Positions 42,669 to 51,546 of a stretch of DNA of 64,000 nt are shown here, piece by piece. A program made the position numbers and the translations under genes. Source of the DNA: Bacillota bacterium (GTDB lineage Bacteria; Bacillota; Bacilli; Paenibacillales; UBA4045); contig JAEZQY010000029.1 of assembly GCA_023441055.1 (NCBI GenBank), positions 1 through 64,000 of the forward strand, in the 5' to 3' direction. The notes under the pieces were generated by a model that saw only the letters and a list, made by a program, of their open reading frames with translations, ran no database searches and was not told the origin of the DNA. Position 1 is the stretch's first letter; every line of letters starts with the position of its first letter.

Positions 42669-43532
42669 TTATCTGCCCATCAGGATCTTCGCATATTCAG
42701 ATTCGATCGGCAGCATGATCACCGGTTCACCGCTAAGCGTAGTTACATAGCTCTGCAGTGTGCGATACAGGGCATAGAACTCTGCATCCTTGCCATATGC
42801 TTGGTTATAGATACGAGCTGCTTCTTCTTCGCCTTCAGCGATGATCTTCTTCGCTTCCGCTTCTGCAGCAGCAACCAATTCGATTGCCTGACGATCGGCA
42901 TTCGAGGTAATCTTACGGGATTCCTCATCCCCTTCAGACAGATAGCGAGCAGCGATCGATTGACGGTCAGAGATCATCCGATTGTAGACGCTCGCCTTAT
43001 TCTCATCCGGCAGGTCAGTCCGCTTGATTCGTACATCAATCACATTGATGCCGTAGTTATCATATAATTGCCGCTGGACATCCTCCGTGATCCCCACGTT
43101 CAGGTCGCCTCTGGCCGTAGTTTCACTGATGATCTGCCCGTACTCAATCTCCGACAGATTACGACGCACGGTGCTGTATACCGCGTTCTCGATCAGCTTC
43201 TCCGCATTGTCGATGGAACGAGCCGTACCGATGAACTTCCTAGGATTTTCAATTTGCCATACCGTATAGTTATCTACATTAATCGGCTTCTGGTCCAAGG
43301 TAATGATCGGAGCCGGCTGGCTGTCATATACGATCTTACGCTTCGAGTAGCTGACAGTCTTCTCGATGAACGGAACCTTGAACTTCAGTCCCGGGTTCAC
43401 TTCGGTACGAACCGCTTCACCGAACTGCAAGACGACTCTGAACTCGCCTTGCTGCACGATGAACACGGAGTTAAGCAGGAGAATCACCAGCACAACGGCT
43501 ACTACCGATATCGTTACTGTACTCTTCTTCAT
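42669..43532 (-). CDS. hflC: HflC: SPFH/prohibitin-family protease modulator
   Basis: A 287-residue membrane protein with one N-terminal helix (about 6-28), an SPFH/band 7 domain about 30-200 (VQQGEFRVVLQFGEAV, NVDNYTVWQIENPRKF, IDVRIKRTDLP) and a long Glu/Ala-rich coiled segment (RQAIELVAAAEAEAKKIIAE). Its start overlaps the hflK stop by 4 nt. In Escherichia coli HflK and HflC form a cage around FtsH and restrain its proteolysis; ftsH itself is not in this window. Followed by the terminator at 42603-42652. Confidence 0.92.
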   Translation of the reverse strand: MKKSTVTISVVAVVLVILLLNSVFIVQQGEFRVVLQFGEAVRTEVNPGLKFKVPFIEKTVSYSKRKIVYDSQPAPIITLDQKPINVDNYTVWQIENPRKFIGTARSIDNAEKLIENAVYSTVRRNLSEIEYGQIISETTARGDLNVGITEDVQRQLYDNYGINVIDVRIKRTDLPDENKASVYNRMISDRQSIAARYLSEGDEESRKITSNADRQAIELVAAAEAEAKKIIAEGEEEAARIYNQAYGKDAEFYALYRTLQSYVTTLSGEPVIMLPIESEYAKILMGR

Positions 43533-44596
43533 TGTGCAGTACCTCCCTCTGCCTGAGCCTCTGTCTGTGTCTGCACATTCGTTCTAGGCGTCGTAGCATT
43601 GCTGGAAGCATTATTGCTTGAGCTGCCTCTTAACACCTCATTGAGCGGCAGGTAGTTCACCGTATCACTGGAACCATTCGTAATGACAATCTTCGCATTA
43701 GGCAGAATCTTCTCGAGGGTCTCGAGAACGAGACGCTTCTCGGTGACTTCTCTGTTCTTGACAAATTCGTTATAGATCGCGTTGAACTGGGCCACATCCC
43801 CCTCGGCATTCAATACGCGTGACTTCTTCTGTGCTTCAGCCGCTTCGAGTAGGGCCTGAGCTTCACCACGCGCCTTAGGGATTCGGTCATTGCTGTACTT
43901 GTTCGCGTTATTGATCTTCGTCGAGCGCTCCTCGCGCGCGTTCGTAACCTCTCTGAACGCTTGCTGTACATCGCCCTCTGGCGGCTCAATATCCTGGAAT
44001 TTAAGGTCCTTAATCAGGATTCCAGTATTGTACACTTCCATCAGCTCGATCAGACGGCTGCGAACCTCGCCTTGGATCGCGGTCTTCCCGTCGGTAATCG
44101 CGTAATCGAGCTTGGTTGAACCGATCGTGGAGCGGATGGAGGCAATCGCCGCGTTACGGAGAATTTGCTCAGGCTCCTCGATATTGAACAGGAACTGCTC
44201 CATATCATTGATCGTCCATTCCACCACCGCATCGGCGGAGATGATATTCTCATCACCCGTAATCATCATCGCCTCTTCTTCGACGATCTGGGTAGCGCCA
44301 CTCTCTGACATCCGATAGCCGATATACATGCGTTGCGTAATATCCGCATCGAGAATGATAACCTTCTGAATCGGACTTGGCAGCTTGAAGTGCAGACCCG
44401 CCGTCCGTTCATCCGTAAATTTACCAAAGGTAATAACGGCAGCCTTCTGCCCTTCCTCTACTGTATAGAACATCGTGAATCCTAATCCTACAATTAACAC
44501 TAGAATAATGCCGACAATAATCTTCTTCACCGTGCCTGGAGGCAGGCTGGGCGGTTGAGATTGCGGCGGACGCTGATCATCGTCCAGAATACTCAT
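43529..44596 (-). CDS. hflK: HflK: SPFH/prohibitin-family protease modulator
   Basis: About 355 residues, counted from the ATG at 44596 (GGGGAG 10 nt upstream); an upstream in-frame TTG is not supported. A Pro/Gln-rich N-terminal tail (DDDQRPPQSQPPSLPPG), one transmembrane helix about 26-46, the SPFH domain about 50-215 (VEEGQKAAVITFGKF, ISADAVVEWTIND), a coiled segment with ALLEAAEAQKKSRVLNAEG, and a Ser/Asn/Thr-rich end. It pairs with the downstream HflC. The larE gene lies 76 bp upstream on the same strand and may share the transcript. Confidence 0.92.
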   Translation of the reverse strand: MSILDDDQRPPQSQPPSLPPGTVKKIIVGIILVLIVGLGFTMFYTVEEGQKAAVITFGKFTDERTAGLHFKLPSPIQKVIILDADITQRMYIGYRMSESGATQIVEEEAMMITGDENIISADAVVEWTINDMEQFLFNIEEPEQILRNAAIASIRSTIGSTKLDYAITDGKTAIQGEVRSRLIELMEVYNTGILIKDLKFQDIEPPEGDVQQAFREVTNAREERSTKINNANKYSNDRIPKARGEAQALLEAAEAQKKSRVLNAEGDVAQFNAIYNEFVKNREVTEKRLVLETLEKILPNAKIVITNGSSDTVNYLPLNEVLRGSSSNNASSNATTPRTNVQTQTEAQAEGGTAQ

Positions 44597-44671
44597 GAAT
44601 TGTACTCCCCTCGTTTTCAAAATTTCATGCAGTGTGGTATACGTAATGGCGAGCGAAAGGTTTCAATATTA

Positions 44672-45493
44672 CTAAGAACCCGCGCTCTCCGACAACACTT
44701 CATTCAGACTGCCCGAACGGTAGCCGCGCAGATCGACACTGACGTAAGCATACCCGATCTCCTTGAGCTTGTGGTCTACCGTGTCAGCAATGGCAGCCAG
44801 CTCTGCGATCCGCTCGGCAGGAACCTCAATACGCGCCAGCTTCTCATGCTGACGCACACGCACCTGACGGAATCCGAGCTGCATGATGAACGCCTCCGCC
44901 TGGTCAATCATGGTGAGCTTCTCCTGCGTAATGCGTTCGCCATACGGGATTCTAGAGGACAGACAGGCGAATGACGGCTTATCCCAGGTCCGCAGCCCCA
45001 TCTCCCTGGATAAGTGGCGAATCTCTGACTTGCGAATACCAGCCTCGATCATCGGCGCTCGAACACCACGATCATGCGCGGCTGTCAGTCCTGGTCGATG
45101 CTCTCCGAGATCATCGGAGATGGCCCCGAAGACGACTGTATCGAATCCCTTCTCCTCTGCAATCGGGAGCAGATGCGAGAACAGCTCATTCTTGCAGAAG
45201 TAGCAGCGATTGGTTGGATTCTCAGCATAGCCGGGTATGTTCAGCTCGCTAGTATGAATCACTTGATGCGGGGCGCCAAGCTCCTGCGCAATCGCTATGG
45301 CCTCTAATTTCTCACGCTCCGGATACGTTTCTGAATCGGCTGTTATCGCCAGAACTCGCTCCGGTCCGAGAAACTCGAGCGCGGCCTTAAGCAGGAACGT
45401 GCTGTCCACTCCGCCTGAGAAGGCGACCACAACTTTCCCCATCTCGTTCAAGATGCTGCCAAGCTTTGCGTATTTCATTTCGATTGTGTCCAT
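44672..45493 (-). CDS. larE: LarE-type ATP-dependent sacrificial sulfur transferase
   Basis: A 273-residue protein of the PP-loop ATPase family; start at ATG 45493 with GAGGTGA upstream. The pyrophosphatase motif SGGVDS is at 26-31, a possible metal or thiol pair is in NRCYFCKNELF, and the sulfur-donating Cys is in KPSFACLSSRIPYG, as in Lactobacillus LarE. LarE gives sulfur to a pyridinium dicarboxylate precursor in making the nickel-pincer cofactor of lactate racemase. LarB and LarC are not nearby, so either they are elsewhere or this copy serves another thiolation. It lies upstream of hflKC on the same strand. Confidence 0.9.
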   Translation of the reverse strand: MDTIEMKYAKLGSILNEMGKVVVAFSGGVDSTFLLKAALEFLGPERVLAITADSETYPEREKLEAIAIAQELGAPHQVIHTSELNIPGYAENPTNRCYFCKNELFSHLLPIAEEKGFDTVVFGAISDDLGEHRPGLTAAHDRGVRAPMIEAGIRKSEIRHLSREMGLRTWDKPSFACLSSRIPYGERITQEKLTMIDQAEAFIMQLGFRQVRVRQHEKLARIEVPAERIAELAAIADTVDHKLKEIGYAYVSVDLRGYRSGSLNEVLSESAGS

Positions 45494-45525
45494 CCGGTCT
45501 CTCACCTCAGCTTCAGCTTAGGGCT

Positions 45526-45614
45526 CGTTATGGCATTACTTCTCGCTTTGGCCAACAACATATCAACGCTTTACTGATTGTTGTCGGCCATTTAGCGAAA
45601 GTTATGCCGTAACG
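45526..45614. repeat. Long imperfect inverted repeat (palindromic element)
   Basis: Two arms of about 35 nt, CGTTATGGCATTACTT... at 45526 onward and its near-complement ending AGTTATGCCGTAACG at 45614, enclose an 18-nt centre; roughly 32 of 38 aligned bases agree. It lies between the YiiX-like gene and larE. No T run follows on either strand, so it is not a plain terminator. A dispersed palindromic repeat or a stable RNA hairpin is possible. Confidence 0.6.
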
Positions 45615-45652
45615 ACGCCTTACTCTCTTACCGATTATAAGAAAAACCGCTA

Positions 45653-46279
45653 TCAAAGTCCATTAAAGTTAACAGATCCGGCTGTAGGGAACATTGTTCT
45701 TGCTGTCCCAGTCGCCGGTAAAGTGCCATGCGCTGCAGCCGAATTCAGATACACATCTAGAGAACCCTCGTATATTAATCGTGCTTGACTCGAGTCCGCG
45801 TAATCGTGCGGCGCTGTTAAGCTTGCCGGTTTATCCGTCAGCTTGACTCCGCCGGCTTCGAGCGCTGATGCGACGAACTGAGAGCAGAAGTAGGCGCGTT
45901 CCCTGTTCCATTCCACCCCAGCCGCAATGCTGAATAATCCAAGCATGTTGAATGTATACCGTTGTTCCTGTTCCTCGATCTTGTGAATGAACAGCCTGAT
46001 CTTCTTCCATTGACTAGGAGACACGTCACAGCGATAGATGGCGCAGGCCGTACTCCGCTTGTCGTTCAAGAAGAGAGCGCCTCTCATATTCTCCCTGACA
46101 AATCCGCCAATGAACGGATTCCTCGGCATTTTCCTACCGAAGCTATATACGTCATGCAACCCGCTGTCCAAGGCAATCGAAGCATGATTCATCGACTTTC
46201 CCGTATACCACCCAATCATCCGAGACAGCCAGGTGCCCGTATCAGTCAGAATAATATAGATCGATTTGGCGCTGTTCAT
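45653..46279 (-). CDS. Permuted NlpC/P60 (YiiX-like) putative cysteine hydrolase
   Basis: A 208-residue cytoplasmic-looking protein with GAGGG before its ATG. The order of active-site candidates is reversed compared with classic NlpC/P60: His in KSMNHASIAL (near 32) first and Cys in RAYFCSQFVASAL (near 132) later, as in the permuted papain-like YiiX/YaeF group. Members may hydrolyse amides or act on lipids; the substrate is unknown. The C-terminal 35 residues are low in conserved features. It stands alone between the pdh operon and larE, with an inverted repeat (46299-46327) just upstream. Confidence 0.72.
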   Translation of the reverse strand: MNSAKSIYIILTDTGTWLSRMIGWYTGKSMNHASIALDSGLHDVYSFGRKMPRNPFIGGFVRENMRGALFLNDKRSTACAIYRCDVSPSQWKKIRLFIHKIEEQEQRYTFNMLGLFSIAAGVEWNRERAYFCSQFVASALEAGGVKLTDKPASLTAPHDYADSSQARLIYEGSLDVYLNSAAAHGTLPATGTARTMFPTAGSVNFNGL

Positions 46280-46298
46280 ATTCCCTCACCCGCTAACA

Positions 46299-46327
46299 GA
46301 TTTGTTATGCATTAACCATAACAAATC
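46299..46327 (-). promoter_or_regulatory. Inverted repeat upstream of the YiiX-like gene
   Basis: A perfect 11-bp inverted repeat GATTTGTTATG/CATAACAAATC with a 7-nt spacer lies 20 bp upstream of the start codon on the minus strand. It could be an operator over the promoter or a hairpin in the 5' leader. No matching regulator gene is adjacent. Confidence 0.4.
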
Positions 46328-46400
46328 CGAGCCATAGGCCGACACGGACCAGGGACCATGATCGTACTCCGTCTGAGGTCGGGTACGAGGGGATATGGTG

Positions 46401-46437
46401 AAAAAGCACCGTCCCTCCAGCTTGCGAAGAACGGCGC
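46401..46437 (-). terminator. Terminator of the pdh operon
   Basis: Minus strand: GCGCCGT pairs with ACGGTGC (one G-U), with an inner CTTC/GGAG stem, followed by TTTTT at 46405-46401. It starts 19 nt after the lpd stop codon. Confidence 0.78.
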
Positions 46438-46456
46438 ATCGTATCCATCTATATGC

Positions 46457-47869
46457 TTACTTGTTCATCTGGTGAATCGCTTGGCCAAGCGCGCCTTCTG
46501 CAGCCTCCATCACAATCTCACCGAGTGTCGGATGCGCATGGATCGTGAGCGCGATATCCTCCAGCGTTGTGCCAAGCTCAATGGCAAGGCCGATCTCCGC
46601 GATCAGATTCGATGCTTCATGGCCAGCTACCAGGCCGCCGAGTATGACACCCGTACTCTCCTCGGCAATCAGCTTAACGAAGCCTTCTCCAGCATTCATC
46701 GATAACGCGCGTCCATTAGCGGCATATGGGAACTTGCCTATCTTAACCGCGATACCCGCTGCCTTGGCCTCCGCTTCCATCATGCCGACGCCGGCAATTT
46801 CAGGATCCGAGAACACGACTGCTGGTATGACGTTGTAATCGACTGCGCTTGGCTGGCCGGCAATCGCCTCTGCAGCCACCTTACCTTCATAAGATGCCTT
46901 GTGCGCCAGCGCCAGTCCTGGCACGATATCGCCAATCGCGTAGATATGCGGTACAGCTGTCCGGCCCTGCTCATCTACGGGAATGAGCCCGCGCTCATCT
47001 GGCTCCAGCTTAATCACATCAAGTCCCAGCTCTTCGGTGTTCGGCTTGCGTCCGACTGTCACGAGCACATAATCCGCTGTTACTTGCTTCTCTTCACCAT
47101 TCACCGTATAGGTGACTGTAACGTCGCTATCGGTCTGAGCAGCACCCTGCGCCAGCGCTTCGGTGACGATCTCTACGCCAAGCTTATTCAGCTTCCGCTG
47201 GACAAGCTTGGTCGCCTCCTCTTCGAAGCCGGGCAGGATCGTCTTGCCGCCTTCCAGAACAGTCAGCTTCGTCCCAAACTTGGCGAACGCCTGTCCGAGC
47301 TCGATTCCAATATAGCCGCCGCCGACAACAATCAGGCTCTTGGGCAGCTCAGTCAGTGACAGCGCTTCGGACGACGACAGGATCCGCTTGCCGAATGGCA
47401 GACTCTTGAGCTCGAATGGGCGGGAGCCCGTCGCGATAATGCAATCCTTGAATTTATATCGTGTTCCCTCGTAGCCGCTAACGACACGAACCTCATCCAC
47501 ATCTGTGAAGAACGCCTCGCCACTAACGAACTGAACCTTATTGCCCTTGAACAATCCACTGACTCCACCGGTGAGCTTATTCACAATGCCATTCTTCCAC
47601 TCTTGCACCTTAGCGAAATCGACCTTCACACCTTCCGCCTGAATCCCGATTTCGCTGCCATTCACCGCGCTCTCATACTGACTCGCCGCTGAGATCAGCG
47701 CCTTGGACGGGATGCAGCCGACATTCAAGCATACGCCGCCGACCGGGCCCTTATCGACCACCGTAACCGACCTGCCCAACTGGGCGGCGCGAATGGCTGC
47801 CACATATCCGCCAGGACCTGCTCCCAGCACCAGTACGTCCACTTCCACCCTTGCTTCTCCAACTACCAT
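46457..47869 (-). CDS. lpdA: Dihydrolipoyl dehydrogenase (E3)
   Basis: A 470-residue flavoprotein. FAD-binding GAGPGGYVAAIRAAQLG near the N-terminus, the redox-active disulfide in GGVCLNVGCIPSKAL, an NAD-binding GGGYIGIELGQAFAKFG, the FAD motif YAIGDI, and the C-terminal catalytic HAHPTLGE. It reoxidises dihydrolipoamide on the E2 subunit. Last gene of pdhA-pdhB-pdhC-lpd; 3 nt after the E2 stop with GGAGGTG upstream, so translation is coupled. It may also serve other 2-oxo acid dehydrogenases. Confidence 0.96.
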   Translation of the reverse strand: MVVGEARVEVDVLVLGAGPGGYVAAIRAAQLGRSVTVVDKGPVGGVCLNVGCIPSKALISAASQYESAVNGSEIGIQAEGVKVDFAKVQEWKNGIVNKLTGGVSGLFKGNKVQFVSGEAFFTDVDEVRVVSGYEGTRYKFKDCIIATGSRPFELKSLPFGKRILSSSEALSLTELPKSLIVVGGGYIGIELGQAFAKFGTKLTVLEGGKTILPGFEEEATKLVQRKLNKLGVEIVTEALAQGAAQTDSDVTVTYTVNGEEKQVTADYVLVTVGRKPNTEELGLDVIKLEPDERGLIPVDEQGRTAVPHIYAIGDIVPGLALAHKASYEGKVAAEAIAGQPSAVDYNVIPAVVFSDPEIAGVGMMEAEAKAAGIAVKIGKFPYAANGRALSMNAGEGFVKLIAEESTGVILGGLVAGHEASNLIAEIGLAIELGTTLEDIALTIHAHPTLGEIVMEAAEGALGQAIHQMNK

Positions 47870-47872
47870 ATC

Positions 47873-49174
47873 TTACACCTCCATGACAAGCAGCTGCGGA
47901 TTCGCGAGCAGCTCCTTGATATGATTCATCGCATACTGAGCAGTCGCACCATCAATAATACGATGATCGAAGCTGAGCGACAGCGCGAGCACCTTGCCGA
48001 CGGCCAGCTCGCCATCACGCACGACCGGCTTGTCGGAGATACGGCCTACACCCAGAATCGCAACCTCAGGCCAGTTGATCACAGGGGTGAAGAACATGCC
48101 GCCAGCAGAGCCAATGTTGGAGATGGAGATGGTGCTTCCTCTCATCTCATTGGCCGCCAGCTTGCCATCACGGCCGCGCGTGGCCAGATCCTTGATCTGC
48201 TCCGCTATCGTCCACATATTCTTGCGGTCGGCATCCTCCACCACCGGCACTAACAAGCCGTTATCGGTATCTGTAGCAATCCCAATATTAAAGTACTTCC
48301 TATATACGATCTCTCCCGCTTCGTCATCGATCGAGGCAGTCAGCACGGGATACATACGCGCTGCGCTGACCAGCGCCTTCACGATGAATGGCAGGTAAGT
48401 GACCTTAATGCCCTTCTTCTCCATCAGCGGCTTGAGCTGCTCACGGAATTCCACCAGCTTGCTCACATCCACCTCATCCATAATGGTGACATGCGGTGCT
48501 GTGTACACCGACTTTGCCATGGCGTTAGCGATGACCTTACGCACGCCCCTCAGCGGCACGCGCTCTTCTTCGCGGTATCCAGCAGAAGCCGGCGCAGCGC
48601 TGACTGTCGGTGCAGCCGATGCCGCAGCAGGCGCTTCTACCGCAACAGGCGCTGAAGCGACCTGTCCGCCGCTCGCAGCCGCGAGCACGTCCTCACGAGT
48701 CACTTGACCGTGACGCCCCGACCCTTGAATCTTCGCAATTGCGACACCGTGCTCACGTGCTAGCCTGCGCACGCTCGGGGTAGCGAGAACTCTCGCGCTG
48801 TCGGCTTTATTTGGCTCCGAGGATGGTTGTTCTAACTTGCCCTCAGCAGCCGCTCCCGCAGCTCCCGCATTCGCATCCTGCGCAATCGCGCTGACCTCTG
48901 CCTCACTGGCCGCATTCGCTCCTGAAACCTCGCCCTCGACCTCGAAGACAACAAGCTCCGACCCTACGGTCGTTACCGTACCTTCAGCAACCTTAATCTC
49001 CTTCACGACACCCTTGACGGGCGACGGCAGCTCGACAACCGCCTTATCGTTCTGAACCTCGAGAATAACCTGGTCCTCGTCCACTTGATCGCCCGGTTTA
49101 ATGTGCCACTTCACAACCTCGCCTTCGTGCATACCTTCGCCGATATCCGGCAGCTTGAATGCATATAAACCCAT
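47873..49174 (-). CDS. pdhC: Pyruvate dehydrogenase E2, dihydrolipoamide acetyltransferase
   Basis: A 433-residue protein: one lipoyl domain about 1-78 with the lipoyl-accepting lysine in VQNDKAVVELP, an Ala/Glu-rich linker, a peripheral subunit-binding domain about 130-168 (ATPSVRRLAREHGVAI, GRHGQVTREDV), another Ala/Pro linker, and the catalytic acyltransferase core about 205-430 with the active-site SFDHRIIDGATAQ. It forms the core of the PDH complex. A LipL gene that can lipoylate it lies at 52276-53127. An AGGAGG-type site precedes the ATG; 74 bp separate it from pdhB. Confidence 0.96.
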   Translation of the reverse strand: MGLYAFKLPDIGEGMHEGEVVKWHIKPGDQVDEDQVILEVQNDKAVVELPSPVKGVVKEIKVAEGTVTTVGSELVVFEVEGEVSGANAASEAEVSAIAQDANAGAAGAAAEGKLEQPSSEPNKADSARVLATPSVRRLAREHGVAIAKIQGSGRHGQVTREDVLAAASGGQVASAPVAVEAPAAASAAPTVSAAPASAGYREEERVPLRGVRKVIANAMAKSVYTAPHVTIMDEVDVSKLVEFREQLKPLMEKKGIKVTYLPFIVKALVSAARMYPVLTASIDDEAGEIVYRKYFNIGIATDTDNGLLVPVVEDADRKNMWTIAEQIKDLATRGRDGKLAANEMRGSTISISNIGSAGGMFFTPVINWPEVAILGVGRISDKPVVRDGELAVGKVLALSLSFDHRIIDGATAQYAMNHIKELLANPQLLVMEV

Positions 49175-49248
49175 CTCTACCCTGCCTCCTTCCAGTATCT
49201 ACAACCTAGTCCAATTATACCAAAATACAAATAATGCCTTCCTCAGCT

Positions 49249-50229
49249 CTAGAAGTCCAGTACTTGATTGAGCGCAGCGATGACGCGCGCCGGATTCGGC
49301 ACCCAATCATCCTCTGCAGTAGGGAATGAGAACAGGATGTCAGGCGATGCGACACGCAGCACCGGCGCTTCCAGTGCCAGGATCGCCTTCTCGTTAATCT
49401 GAGCCACGACCTCCGCGGCAACACCTGACAGCTTCTGGGCTTCCTGCACGACAATCGCTCTGCCCGTCTTCTCAACAGATGCGATAATCGTATCCACATC
49501 AAGTGGGTTCACGGTACGCAGGTCAATGACCTCGATCTGCGCGCCGCGCGCCTGCTCGATTTCCTCAGCAGCCTTGAGCGAAGTATGCACCATCGCGCCA
49601 TAGGTGATAATTGTAGCATCCTTCCCCTCGCGCACCACATTCGCCTTGCCGATAGGCACCGTATAGTCACCCTCTGGCACCTCCGCGCGGAAGGAGCGAT
49701 ACAGCTTCATATGCTCCATGAAGAATACTGGATCATTGTCCCGAATAGAGGAAATCAATAATCCCTTCGCGTCATAGGGGTTAGACGGAATCACGACCTT
49801 CAGACCCGGTGTCTGCGCGAGCAGCCCCTCCAGATTATCGGTATGGAACTCTGCCGCCTTCACACCGACGCCGAATGGCGACCGGAATGTAATTGGGCTG
49901 TTATAGCGTCCGCCAGAGCGGAATCTCATGCGAGATGCCTGCCCGCAGATCGAATCGAGCACCTCGTAGATGAAGCCGATAAATTGAATCTCAGCGACTG
50001 GACGGTAGCCGGTTAACCCAAGCCCGATCGCCAGACCGCCAATACCGGATTCAGCGAGCGGTGTATCGAATACGCGCTCCTCGCCGAACTGCTTCTGCAG
50101 CCCCTCCGTGGCGCGGAATACACCACCGTAATGACCCACATCCTCACCGAATACTAATACGCTCGGGTCCCGTTCCAGTTCGACGCGCATGGCGTCTGTT
50201 ATCGCTTGAATCATTGTCATTTGTGCCAT
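49249..50229 (-). CDS. pdhB: Pyruvate dehydrogenase E1 component, beta subunit
   Basis: A 326-residue protein. Typical stretches are MTMIQAITDAMRVELE, VLVFGEDVGHYGGVFRAT, PLAESGIGGLAIGLGLTGYRP, FRSPFGVG and the C-terminal transketolase domain with DLRTVNPLDVDTI and VVQEAQKLSGVAAEV. With the alpha subunit it forms the thiamine-diphosphate-dependent E1 that decarboxylates pyruvate and acetylates the lipoyl group. It starts 3 nt after the pdhA stop, with GAGGGG overlapping that end. Confidence 0.96.
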   Translation of the reverse strand: MAQMTMIQAITDAMRVELERDPSVLVFGEDVGHYGGVFRATEGLQKQFGEERVFDTPLAESGIGGLAIGLGLTGYRPVAEIQFIGFIYEVLDSICGQASRMRFRSGGRYNSPITFRSPFGVGVKAAEFHTDNLEGLLAQTPGLKVVIPSNPYDAKGLLISSIRDNDPVFFMEHMKLYRSFRAEVPEGDYTVPIGKANVVREGKDATIITYGAMVHTSLKAAEEIEQARGAQIEVIDLRTVNPLDVDTIIASVEKTGRAIVVQEAQKLSGVAAEVVAQINEKAILALEAPVLRVASPDILFSFPTAEDDWVPNPARVIAALNQVLDF

Positions 50230-50232
50230 CGC

Positions 50233-51330
50233 TTAGTTCCCCTCCCGTGCTGCCTCAGCGGCAAATTCTCGCATCTGCTCTTGCATAAGCGGCGGAGTAT
50301 CCTCGAATACAGAATCAATTAGATCAGTCATCTTCATGCGTTCTATCCCATCAGCCTTCTTCAGCGCCTCGCTCACAGCTGTCTTGGCCTCTTCGATGAC
50401 TGCTGTTTCCTCGTCTTCAGTCCACAGGCCCTTGCTTTCCAGGAACTTACGGAAGCGTACAAGTGGATCCTTCTCTTCCCAGCCGCCTGATTCTTCCTTG
50501 GAGCGGTAACGGGTCGGATCATCACCAGAGAGGGAATGCGGCCCGAACCGGTAGGTGATCGTCTCGATCAAGGTCGGCCCTTCCCCATTACGTGCCCGCT
50601 CTGCTGCGTCGAATACCGCCTTGTACACAGCCAACACGTCCATCCCGTCAACCTGGATGCCGCGGATACCTGCCGCGACCGCCTTCTGCGCGATCGTCGG
50701 CGCAGCGGTCTGACGTTCTCTCGGTGTAGAGATCGCATACCCGTTATTCTGAACGACGAAGATATTCGGCAGCTGGAAGGCACCTGCGAAGTTCAGCCCT
50801 TCGTAGAAATCCCCTTGCGAGGAGCCGCCATCGCCTGTATACGTAATCGCCACATTCTTGCGACCGCTCTTCTTCAGCCCCATCGCCACACCAGCGGCTT
50901 GGACGATCTGTGCGCCAATAATAATCTGCGGCATAAGCACATGGACATCCTCAGGAATCTGACCGCCATGCTGATGACCGCGGGAATACAAGATCGCCTG
51001 ATACATGGGCAGTCCGTGCCAATAGATCTGTGGAATATCGCGATAGCCCGGCAGAATGAAGTCCTCCCGCTGCAATGCGAATTCACTGCCGATCATCGAA
51101 GCCTCCTGTCCGGATACAGGTGCATAGAAGCCTAATCTCCCCTGCCGTCCCAGACTGACCGAACGCTGATCCCAGATGCGCGTGAACACCATGCGGCGCA
51201 TGAGCTCCTTCAGTTGATCATCGGACAGCTTCGGCATCGCAGCCTCATCTGCCACCTCGCCATTCGCATTGATTATGGTCAGCATGGTGATGTCGCTGAC
51301 TTGTGCTTCGTGTTGACTCATATCACTCAC
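50233..51330 (-). CDS. pdhA: Pyruvate dehydrogenase E1 component, alpha subunit
   Basis: A 365-residue thiamine-diphosphate enzyme subunit. The ThDP motif begins GDGGSSQGDFYEGLNFAG and ends NNGYAIS; YRFGPHSLSGDDPTRYR gives the phosphorylation-loop region with the catalytic His. First gene of the operon. Its leader (51331-51537) is very AT-rich; I could not choose a convincing promoter on the minus strand there. Branched-chain 2-oxo acid substrates are possible for related enzymes, but the four-gene order fits PDH. Confidence 0.95.
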   Translation of the reverse strand: MSDMSQHEAQVSDITMLTIINANGEVADEAAMPKLSDDQLKELMRRMVFTRIWDQRSVSLGRQGRLGFYAPVSGQEASMIGSEFALQREDFILPGYRDIPQIYWHGLPMYQAILYSRGHQHGGQIPEDVHVLMPQIIIGAQIVQAAGVAMGLKKSGRKNVAITYTGDGGSSQGDFYEGLNFAGAFQLPNIFVVQNNGYAISTPRERQTAAPTIAQKAVAAGIRGIQVDGMDVLAVYKAVFDAAERARNGEGPTLIETITYRFGPHSLSGDDPTRYRSKEESGGWEEKDPLVRFRKFLESKGLWTEDEETAVIEEAKTAVSEALKKADGIERMKMTDLIDSVFEDTPPLMQEQMREFAAEAAREGN

Positions 51331-51412
51331 TCCATCCTCAGAATAAGATCTGTGTGTTATACTGTTATATCAAATTTATATAACTGTTTTCTGTGTTTTT
51401 GATTCTTTAGTG

Positions 51413-51442
51413 TTGATAATTAAGCATTCTTTCACTTACAAT
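51413..51442 (+). promoter_or_regulatory. Possible promoter of the esterase gene
   Basis: TTGATA at 51413-51418, an 18-bp spacer and TACAAT at 51437-51442 give a fair sigma-A promoter facing the esterase gene, about 100 nt from its start. The surrounding AT richness makes chance matches likely. Confidence 0.4.
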
Positions 51443-51546
51443 GAATATAACAGCTACCTATATTATATAATACAGAGTATCAAAAATAAAGGGAAACATC
51501 TTTTCGGGTTATAGCTTTACCATATCGAAAGGAGGGCATGCATGCG

